From the NCBI GenBank assembly GCA_046049215.1, contig JBJOER010000015.1, positions 1-14,022 of the forward strand: a DNA stretch of 14,022 bases, read 5' to 3'. Source of the stretch: JAJTFW01 sp046049215. GTDB taxonomy: Bacteria > Bacteroidota > Bacteroidia > AKYH767-A > OLB10. The notes beneath the pieces were generated by a model. The model was not told the DNA's origin and did no database searches. It was given only the letters and a program-made list of their open reading frames with translations. Position numbers and translations under genes: made by a program. Positions 1 through 5,226 of this stretch are shown piece after piece; within the stretch, counting starts at the first letter, position 1; each line of letters starts with the position of its first letter.

Positions 1-453
1 GATCCTGCCTCGAATACGACAATCATCGTTCCTGAACTTCCGGGTAGTTACGATCTGGTGATGACCGATCCGAATGGTTGTACTTCAGCGCAAATATTGC
101 ACTTGCCGGTGAATCTGTGCGATACCCAGACTGTTCTAACTGTGCTCATGCTGGTTGAGGGGTTCAACAAAGGGAATGGTGCCCTCGAGCCCGTGTTGTT
201 CAATGCAGGGCTTTCTACCGACAGCACAGCATGTGATTCCGTGATCATCCAGCTCCGGGATACTGCTTCATTCACTGTGGTGCATCAGGCGAACGGACTT
301 CTGCGGACCGACGGCTCGGTGGTGGTCGGTTTTCCCGCCAGTGTATTCGCTTCCCCTTACTTTATCGCGGTAAGAACCAGGAATGGACTGGAGACCTGGT
401 CTAAAGCCCCCGTTTTCATGAGGGCTCATACCTTTCTCCATTTGAGGGATTGA
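1..453 (+). CDS. C-terminal end of a large secreted/surface protein (partial)
   Basis: The frame is open from base 1 and ends at TGA 451-453, so only the last 150 residues of a longer protein are visible. It begins with the end of an Ig/SprB-like repeat, recognisable from the YDLVMTDPNGCT pattern, which is common in repeats of Bacteroidota adhesins and gliding-type surface proteins. After that comes a beta-rich module with LVEGFNKGNGALEPVLFNAG, then SVVVGFPASVF and RNGLETWSKAPV. From memory, this module occurs near the C-terminus of many large Bacteroidota extracellular proteins, where it is usually followed by a dockerin-like segment (GDxNxDGxxD) or a sorting domain. Here the protein stops about 12 residues after ETWSKAPV. 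No sorting tail is visible, and a hairpin terminator follows directly. Exact function is unknown; a cell-surface or secreted role is inferred. Confidence 0.7.
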   Translation, partial: DPASNTTIIVPELPGSYDLVMTDPNGCTSAQILHLPVNLCDTQTVLTVLMLVEGFNKGNGALEPVLFNAGLSTDSTACDSVIIQLRDTASFTVVHQANGLLRTDGSVVVGFPASVFASPYFIAVRTRNGLETWSKAPVFMRAHTFLHLRD

Positions 454-465
454 AGAGTGGAAATA

Positions 466-495
466 AAAAATCCCGCTCTTTCGAACGGGATTTTT
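466..495. terminator. Bidirectional rho-independent terminator between convergent genes
   Basis: AAAAATCCCG (466-475) pairs perfectly with CGGGATTTTT (486-495) around a 10-base loop. The GC core is followed by a T-run on both strands, so it can end transcription of the plus-strand gene ending at 453 and of the minus-strand gene ending at 513. Its position in the 59-base gap between two convergent stop codons fits that role. Confidence 0.88.
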
Positions 496-512
496 AAAGT
501 GAGATGTTTTGT

Positions 513-1445
513 TTATTTCTTAACGACGACCCTTTGCATGGCCATGCCCTGATCGGTCACCGCCTTGATGAAATAAATACCGCTTTGCAATTCAGACAGG
601 TCGAAGCTGTACTTGCTGTTGCTTGAGTTGATGCGGAAGTTCTTGACTTCATTGCCGAGCATATCAATGACGGCAAGATTCCCATTGCGCACCGACCTTC
701 CGCGAAAATCAATCTGAACAAGGCCGCGTGAAGGATTGGGATAAACCATCATGCCGAACGTCTGGCCGTTGTTGGTTTGGATGCTGCTGATACCGGAGCA
801 GTTGCTGGCGACATTCACATTTGCTGCACCCGGTGTGATACAGGCACGCTTGAAGTCAATGGAGTCGCTGTTGGTGTCGATGCCATTCGGGTAGCGACTG
901 ATGCCAAAGGTCTTCAGAGGAGCCTGAGGGATGCCATTGAGGGTATCTTGTGCAACAACAGTATCGCTTTCAGCGATGGTAACCCCCATTCCGCTGTATG
1001 GAGCTACACATGAACCCTCATAACTGACCATGTCTACGTAGTTCTGGGTCACGTTTTCCTGGATGGCAACAACGTCAGGAGCAGGAGCTGAGGCGCTACC
1101 ACCGTTTTGAATGTAGCCTCCTGAAAAAGCATGGCTGAATTGTTGATTGCAATTTGCGCTGGGCTTGAGTGGGGAGCAAATTACAAAATATGCACCGGGT
1201 GCCAGGGTTTGAGCGGGCAGGCTGATGGTGGCATAAGCTGCAAACGTGCTGTTGTTGCAGTTGACCAGCAGTACGCTGTAGTCACTCAGGTTGACCGAAG
1301 AGCTTCCGCCATTGTAAAGTTCGATGAATTCGGAACTGTCAATGCTGGGTTGATCATAGTCGATTTCGTTGATGACAAGTCCGGTTTGGGCGAAAGTGAA
1401 GGCGGAAGCGAGTACGAAGAGGTAGGAGAGTACGATTTTTTTCAT
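513..1445 (-). CDS. Secreted lamin-tail-domain protein with T9SS type A sorting domain
   Basis: A 310-residue protein. It starts at ATG 1445, which gives a signal peptide (MKKIVLSYLFVLASAFTFAQ) with probable cleavage after Ala19 or near Gln20. An upstream in-frame TTG at 1472 is rejected because it would put nine residues in front of the signal peptide and overlap the promoter. Residues 23-60 (LVINEIDYDQ..EFIELYNGG..VNLSDYSV) match the lamin tail domain (LTD), an Ig-like fold common in bacterial exported proteins. The last 80 residues are a T9SS type A tail: VYPNPSRG (234-241), then DMLGNEV, SGIYFIKAV and a final RVVVKK. The protein should therefore cross the outer membrane by T9SS and be released or anchored at the surface. 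Several Cys residues (63, 90, 99, 146, 202, 216) could form disulfides. The role of the LTD here is unknown. It has its own promoter at 1470-1498 and the shared terminator at 466-495. Confidence 0.93.
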   Translation of the reverse strand: MKKIVLSYLFVLASAFTFAQTGLVINEIDYDQPSIDSSEFIELYNGGSSSVNLSDYSVLLVNCNNSTFAAYATISLPAQTLAPGAYFVICSPLKPSANCNQQFSHAFSGGYIQNGGSASAPAPDVVAIQENVTQNYVDMVSYEGSCVAPYSGMGVTIAESDTVVAQDTLNGIPQAPLKTFGISRYPNGIDTNSDSIDFKRACITPGAANVNVASNCSGISSIQTNNGQTFGMMVYPNPSRGLVQIDFRGRSVRNGNLAVIDMLGNEVKNFRINSSNSKYSFDLSELQSGIYFIKAVTDQGMAMQRVVVKK

Positions 1446-1469
1446 GTGCGGGGATTGGGTTTCCAGCTC

Positions 1470-1498
1470 CAAATCTAAGGAACCTCATCCAAAAGCAA
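1470..1498 (-). promoter_or_regulatory. Bacteroidota-type promoter of the LTD/T9SS protein gene
   Basis: Read on the minus strand, TTG (1498-1496) is followed after 18 bases by TAGATTTG (1477-1470), a perfect match to the TAnnTTTG -7 element. Transcription would start near 1465, about 20 bases before the ATG at 1445. This supports that ATG over the upstream TTG at 1472, which lies inside the -7 element. Confidence 0.68.
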
Positions 1499-1590
1499 CC
1501 CCTTTCAACTCAGGATCTTTGCCGGAACTCACCTGCAACGGCCATTTCTACGGCCAATGATGATCCGGACACTTGGAAACAGAGGCTTTT

Positions 1591-1860
1591 TCAGTGGCTG
1601 GTAAGAATTCCCTTTACCTCGATCAACTTGAGGTAGGGGTCGATCACCCGTCTGCTTTTTGTGGCCGCTATCTTGTCGATGCGGTTGCGATGCACGTTGT
1701 ACCACAGCTGGATGTAAAAACCGTTCATGTGGTAAAGATTGACCCTGTATTGGCTGTTCTGTCGTACAATCAGAAAGGTGGCGTGGTGCCAAACGTGCCA
1801 GGCTTTTTCGTCGAATCCTAGTGTGTTGAATTTTTCAACTGTGTGGGTGTCCTGAATCAT
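1591..1860 (-). CDS. Small conserved-looking protein of unknown function (89 aa)
   Basis: ATG at 1860 gives 89 residues. The frame extends upstream only to a TTG at 1884, and I prefer the ATG. The composition looks like a real soluble protein, rich in His, Tyr, Trp and basic residues. The core ATFLIVRQNSQYRVNLYHMNGFYIQLWYN (residues 27-55) alternates hydrophobic and polar residues like a two- or three-strand beta sheet, followed by VIDPYLKLIEVKGIL (72-86). The pattern 'hydrophobic strand - YRV.LY.L...Y.E.WY - LEPYL' resembles short uncharacterised Bacteroidota proteins I have seen, but I cannot name a family. There is no signal peptide or membrane segment. It stands alone, with gaps of 145 and 188 bases to its same-strand neighbours. 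A degenerate TAAATTGA at 1888-1881 could be its -7 element. Confidence 0.68.
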   Translation of the reverse strand: MIQDTHTVEKFNTLGFDEKAWHVWHHATFLIVRQNSQYRVNLYHMNGFYIQLWYNVHRNRIDKIAATKSRRVIDPYLKLIEVKGILTSH

Positions 1861-1939
1861 GATTGTTAACGAATGATGATTCAATTTACCCCGCAGGCCC
1901 GGGGGGCTGCCCGATTCTTTTGGTGAAGGAAGACGCTTC

Positions 1940-1985
1940 AGGGGTGAAAAACAGACTTCATGGGGGTGTGTTTCCCAACCATGAA
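1940..1985 (-). terminator. Probable rho-independent terminator downstream of the carboxyltransferase gene
   Basis: On the minus strand, TTCATGG-TT-GGG (1985-1974) pairs with CCCCCATGAA (1966-1957): ten base pairs with a two-base TT bulge and a seven-base loop. Five bases later a run of five T follows (1951-1947). It lies 64 bases beyond the stop codon of the gene at 2049-3596 and on the right strand to end it. The T-run is short and slightly distant from the stem, so this is a moderate call. Confidence 0.45.
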
Positions 1986-2048
1986 ACGCAGGGCATGTCC
2001 GATCTCCCGATGGGAGTTTGGGTAAAACCGGACGACGGTTGAGCCGGG

Positions 2049-3596
2049 TTAAAGCGGAATGTTCCCGTGCTTTTTGCGTGGGCGCTTCACCACCTTGTTC
2101 TCCAGCATGCGGAAGGCGCTGATGAGCTTCCGTCGGGTGTCGGAAGGAAGGATCACCTCATCGATATATCCCCTCTCCGCGGCCCGGTACGGGTTGGCGA
2201 AGTGCTCGGTGTATTCGAGTTCCTTCTCCTTCAGTTTCTGTGCCGGATCTTCGGCTTTTGAAATTTCGTTTTTGAAAATGATCTCAGCCGCACCGCGGGC
2301 GCCCATCACGGCGATCTCTGCCGAAGGCCAGGCGTAGTTCATGTCCGCCCCGATGTGCTTGGAGTTCATCACATCGTAAGCTCCGCCATAAGCCTTCCTG
2401 GTGATGACCGTGACGCGGGGTACGGTCGCCTCGCTGAAGGCATAAAGTAACTTGGCACCGTTGGTGATGATCCCGTTCCATTCCTGGTCGGTGCCGGGCA
2501 GGAATCCCGGAACATCCTCCAGAACGAGCATGGGAATGTTGAAACAGTCGCAGAAACGGACGAAACGGCCGGCCTTGACCGACGAGTGGATGTCGAGTAC
2601 GCCTGCAAGGTAAGCGGGCTGGTTGGCGATGATGCCGATGGAGCGTCCCGCCAGTCGGGCGAAACCAATAACGATATTGGGCGCGAAATCTTTGTGTACC
2701 TCGAAGAATCCCTCTCCGTCATCGTCGATCAATGGGGTGATCACATCGCGGATGTCGTAGGGCTGGTTGGGGTTTTCAGGAATGATGGTGTTGAGCTCCG
2801 GGCGATCTTCGTTGCCGGCGGTGTAAGGACGTACCGGAGCAGGTTCTTCGCAGTTCGAAGGGATGTAACTCAGGAGTCGCTTGATGTGACGGATGCATTC
2901 GATCTCGTTGGCGCAGGCGAAGTGGGTGACACCCGATTTGCTGCTGTGGGTGGAGGCGCCGCCCAGGTCCTCGCTGCTAACCTCTTCGTGGGTGACGGTC
3001 TTCACCACGTTCGGGCCCGTGACGAACATGTAGCTGGTTTTTTCCACCATCAGGATAAAGTCGGTGATGGCGGGCGAGTAAACGGCTCCTCCCGCACAGG
3101 GGCCCATGATGGCACTGATTTGAGGTACCACCCCCGAGGCCATGGTGTTCCGGTAGAAGATATCGGCATAACCACCAAGCGATACGACCCCTTCCTGGAT
3201 TCGGGCTCCCCCTGAATCGTTGAGTCCGATCACCGGATAACCGTTCTGCATGGCCAGGTCCATCAGCCGGCAGATTTTTCCCGCATGGGCCTCGGAGAGC
3301 GATCCTCCGAAAACGGTGAAGTCCTGGGCGAATACATATACCGGGCGACCGTCGATCCTACCAAAACCGGTCACTACGCCATCGCCCAGGTATTTTTCCT
3401 TGTCCAGGCCGAAATCCGTAGTACGGTGGGTGACGAACATGCCGATCTCTTCAAAGCTGCCTTCGTCGAGCAGGAAGTGGAGGCGTTCACGGGCGGTCAT
3501 TTTTCCCTTCTTGTGCTGGGCCGCTATGCGGGCTTCTCCACCACCTTTTTGGGCTTCTTCTTGTTTCTGACGCAGTTGTTCGAATTTGGGGTGCAT
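2049..3596 (-). CDS. pccB: Acyl-CoA carboxylase carboxyltransferase (propionyl-CoA carboxylase beta type)
   Basis: A 515-residue protein of the biotin-dependent carboxyltransferase family, full length for PccB/MmdA-type subunits. It moves the carboxyl group between carboxybiotin and an acyl-CoA, most likely propionyl-CoA to and from methylmalonyl-CoA. The N-terminal half has TARERL (34-39), GGSLSEAHAGKI (97-108), the LNDSGGARIQEGV stretch (125-137) and the first oxyanion-hole segment GPCAGGAVYSPA (165-176). The C-terminal half has ANQPAYLAGVLD (324-335), DVPGFLPGTDQE (361-372), the second glycine-rich segment RKAYGGAYDVM (400-410), and the family ending KKHGNIPL. Asp408 in GGAYDVM is the position that, as I recall, favours propionyl-CoA over acetyl-CoA in actinobacterial homologues. 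No biotin carboxylase or biotin-carrier gene is next to it. A decarboxylase beta-type partner (MmdA use) cannot be excluded. The start is ATG 3596, 21 bases below a TAATTTTG -7 element. Confidence 0.94.
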   Translation of the reverse strand: MHPKFEQLRQKQEEAQKGGGEARIAAQHKKGKMTARERLHFLLDEGSFEEIGMFVTHRTTDFGLDKEKYLGDGVVTGFGRIDGRPVYVFAQDFTVFGGSLSEAHAGKICRLMDLAMQNGYPVIGLNDSGGARIQEGVVSLGGYADIFYRNTMASGVVPQISAIMGPCAGGAVYSPAITDFILMVEKTSYMFVTGPNVVKTVTHEEVSSEDLGGASTHSSKSGVTHFACANEIECIRHIKRLLSYIPSNCEEPAPVRPYTAGNEDRPELNTIIPENPNQPYDIRDVITPLIDDDGEGFFEVHKDFAPNIVIGFARLAGRSIGIIANQPAYLAGVLDIHSSVKAGRFVRFCDCFNIPMLVLEDVPGFLPGTDQEWNGIITNGAKLLYAFSEATVPRVTVITRKAYGGAYDVMNSKHIGADMNYAWPSAEIAVMGARGAAEIIFKNEISKAEDPAQKLKEKELEYTEHFANPYRAAERGYIDEVILPSDTRRKLISAFRMLENKVVKRPRKKHGNIPL

Positions 3597-3616
3597 GTCT
3601 GTCGGTAATATGCGGT

Positions 3617-3624
3617 CAAAATTA
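3617..3624 (-). promoter_or_regulatory. -7 element (TAATTTTG) of the pccB-type gene promoter
   Basis: The minus-strand TAATTTTG matches TAnnTTTG exactly and predicts transcription starting near 3612, about 16 bases before the ATG. No good TTG -33 element is present at the expected distance (only TTC around 3648), so the call rests on the -7 element and its position. Confidence 0.45.
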
Positions 3625-3668
3625 GCTGAAAATCGTCCGCGGGGTGAATGGGTTTACCGGGCCGGAAT

Positions 3669-3676
3669 TACCTTCG
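3669..3676 (+). promoter_or_regulatory. Possible -7 element (TACCTTCG) of the two-repeat exported protein gene
   Basis: TACCTTCG differs from TAnnTTTG at one base and would start transcription near 3681, 18 bases before ATG 3699. If used, it excludes the upstream ATG at 3648. No TTG -33 element is seen at the usual distance. Confidence 0.25.
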
Positions 3677-3698
3677 CAACAAAGTAAAACCCAACCGA

Positions 3699-4676
3699 AT
3701 GCCATCTTTCATTGTCCGAATCAAACACTACGTCGGGGAAACCCGGTACAAGTGGCTGGCACTTCTCTTGTTCCATGCACACTCCGTTCAGTCTTTTCCG
3801 GTCATACCGCCTGAGAACGACAGGCAATCGGTTGCCGGTACCTGGTGCAGCGTTGAGGTTCCTCAAGGCTGGGTTCCTGCGAAAAAATGGAGGGGATTTG
3901 AGCATGATTCCAGCGGTTCAAGTCTGTTGTTTTCCTTGCAAGGCTCGGATTTTGAGTCGAATAAAAAGGTGTTGACCGTAGAGAACTTCAAGAAGCAGGG
4001 GGTGAAACTTCTGGAATCACGTGAGTTACTTGTGCAAGGTCGTCCAGCCATGTTTTATCGGTTCGATCACGACCGGAAGGGGAAGCCGTTCATAAAACAG
4101 ATGGTGTTGATGGGAGATCAATACAGAACGGTTTCCGTGAGTGCGTTTTGTCCTGCTTCCGACTCCTTACTTATAAATAGTACCTACGCCGCCCTGATGA
4201 GTGTAAAGTATGACCCAGCTGATTATACCAATTTGACCGACGAGGTTCCTTTTCAGTTGTCTTTCGAAGGTACGGACCTGCGGCCTGTTATTCTTCAGGG
4301 CAACGGATTGGCTTACACGGCCGATGGCTATTTCCCTACGCGGAGCGACGACAAAGCATCATTTCTCGCCGGTAGGTTCAGCCTGAAAGATACCATTGGT
4401 GACCTTCAGTCGGTGGCTGTTCAGAAGATAAAAGGCATCAACGGCGTGGATTCACTAGCTGTATTCAATGTCGAACCGGTGATCATCGATGGCCTTAGTG
4501 GATTTGTTTTGCGTGCGCAAGGTGCGTTTCCCGATGGTACGCCTCAGCAGGTGCATGCTGCTGTTTTGTTTGTCGACCGCACGCATGTCTTCATTCTTGC
4601 CGGAATGGCGAGCGGAAAGGCGAATGGTTACCCTGCTGCTTTCCAAAAGATGACCGCCTCTTTCAAGAGACGATGA
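3699..4676 (+). CDS. Exported protein of unknown function with two similar alpha/beta halves (PsbP-like fold possible)
   Basis: I prefer ATG 3699, giving 325 residues. An in-frame ATG at 3648 would add 17 residues and reach up to the promoter region of the divergent gene. The N-terminus looks like a signal peptide: basic RIKHYVGETRYK, then WLALLLFHAHSVQSF (residues 19-33). The mature part appears to hold two units, about 50-171 and 184-325. Each has the order: strand-rich start with an aromatic (VEVPQGW / FQLSFEG), a central region, then 'LLVQGRPAMFYRFD..GKPFIKQMVLMGDQYRTVSVSA' or 'IIDGLSGFVLRAQG..GTPQQVHAAVLFVDRTHVFILAG', ending in a helix before a basic end. This layout is like PsbP/Mog1-type domains (strand, G-x-pro/ala, substrate-like sheet, last helix 'F..M..SFK'), but that is a fold guess, not a family match. 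It converges with the gene ending at 4689. Function unknown. Confidence 0.75.
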   Translation: MPSFIVRIKHYVGETRYKWLALLLFHAHSVQSFPVIPPENDRQSVAGTWCSVEVPQGWVPAKKWRGFEHDSSGSSLLFSLQGSDFESNKKVLTVENFKKQGVKLLESRELLVQGRPAMFYRFDHDRKGKPFIKQMVLMGDQYRTVSVSAFCPASDSLLINSTYAALMSVKYDPADYTNLTDEVPFQLSFEGTDLRPVILQGNGLAYTADGYFPTRSDDKASFLAGRFSLKDTIGDLQSVAVQKIKGINGVDSLAVFNVEPVIIDGLSGFVLRAQGAFPDGTPQQVHAAVLFVDRTHVFILAGMASGKANGYPAAFQKMTASFKRR

Positions 4677-4688
4677 AACGAGATGTGC

Positions 4689-5132
4689 CTATCCGTGCGT
4701 CAGGCTTTCGTCAAAGTGTTTCCGTACCTGAGCCCGAAGCTGGTTTTCACTGAGTTGGTCGCAGGCCTCACTGCTGATGTGTTTTGAATTGAAGTGCTTG
4801 TCTTCGCTGAGCAGGTTCTGGAATTCCTTCCGGGCTTGTCCGGGGCCACACAAAAAGATTTCATCGTATGCTTCCAGTCTGTTGGCCAGATGCTTGAAGT
4901 AGGATTTAATGGTGTTCTCCTCTTTGCGGTTCTTGTGGAATTCATTGTCGGTGGACCGGAAGTTGCCCAAACGTGTTCCGTCTCCATGCTCACCTCTGTG
5001 TCTTTCCTGAGACTCCTGGCCGGAGTGCACGGCTTCAATCTGTCCTTCGGCATTGTTTGGATCGAACATCAACGCTTTGGAATGGTCTATCCAGACGCCT
5101 ATTCGGCGGGGAGATTGTGTGGGCTTGTTCAT
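4689..5132 (-). CDS. Small protein resembling eRF1 domain 3 / bacterial 'translational machinery' proteins
   Basis: A 147-residue soluble protein starting at ATG 5132. Residues 11-24 (IGVWIDHSKALMFD) form a first strand with the WIDH..A pattern. A polar, His/Arg/Glu-rich stretch follows (35-75, HSGQESQERHRGEHGDG...), which is probably disordered. The second half is well structured: SYFKHLANRLEAYDEIFLCGPGQARKEFQNLL (77-108), then KHISSEACDQLSENQLRAQVRKHF (117-140). This order (strand with WIDH, H-rich linker, helix, 'ILLVGPGxAKxEL' strand-turn-helix, 'D.LTDGQL.A..R.FF') is what I recall from bacterial proteins annotated as translational machinery or host-attachment-like, which share the eRF1 domain 3 (L7Ae-like) fold. 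The GPG turn (96-98) is the best conserved signature. A ribosome or RNA role is inferred only from that fold. It lies downstream of polA on the same strand, 94 bases away, with its own possible promoter. Confidence 0.78.
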   Translation of the reverse strand: MNKPTQSPRRIGVWIDHSKALMFDPNNAEGQIEAVHSGQESQERHRGEHGDGTRLGNFRSTDNEFHKNRKEENTIKSYFKHLANRLEAYDEIFLCGPGQARKEFQNLLSEDKHFNSKHISSEACDQLSENQLRAQVRKHFDESLTHG

Positions 5133-5156
5133 GGCTGTTGTATCATAAGGTAATTA

Positions 5157-5164
5157 CGAAAGTA
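5157..5164 (-). promoter_or_regulatory. Possible -7 element (TACTTTCG) of the eRF1-like gene
   Basis: The minus-strand TACTTTCG at 5164-5157 is one base off TAnnTTTG and predicts a start near 5152, about 20 bases above ATG 5132. No clear TTG -33 element is visible, so the call is weak and rests on spacing. Confidence 0.28.
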
Positions 5165-5202
5165 GGGCCATAAACCATCGCTTAATGCATGCTTCGATCA
5201 GC

Positions 5203-5223
5203 CTGACGACTGATTGTCGTCAG
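5203..5223. terminator. Stem-loop just after polA, possible terminator without a U-tract
   Basis: CTGACGAC (5203-5210) and GTCGTCAG (5216-5223) form a perfect 8-bp stem with a five-base loop, three bases beyond the polA stop codon. On the minus strand no T-run follows, so it may act as a weak terminator, a 3'-end stabiliser or an RNA-processing site between polA and the next gene on that strand. Confidence 0.4.
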
Positions 5224-5226
5224 TGT

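Noticed and set aside
1892..1912. GC-rich inverted repeat (GCAGGCCC..GGGCTGC) upstream of the 89-residue gene
   Set aside because: The arms pair only with a bulge, there is no T-run on either strand and the position suits no terminator; base composition can explain it.
2004..2016. CTCCC-GAT-GGGAG hairpin between the carboxyltransferase gene and the small unknown gene
   Set aside because: Only five base pairs with a three-base loop and no T-run on the minus strand; the hairpin at 1957-1985 is the better terminator candidate.
2586..3215. Long plus-strand open frame (209 codons) inside the carboxyltransferase gene
   Set aside because: It is antisense to strongly conserved coding sequence, has a Val/Gly/Asp-rich composition typical of such frames in GC-rich genes, and shows no domain.
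4677..4688. Terminator between the convergent genes ending at 4676 and 4689
   Set aside because: Only 12 bases separate the stop codons and I see no stem-loop there; the transcripts probably run into each other.
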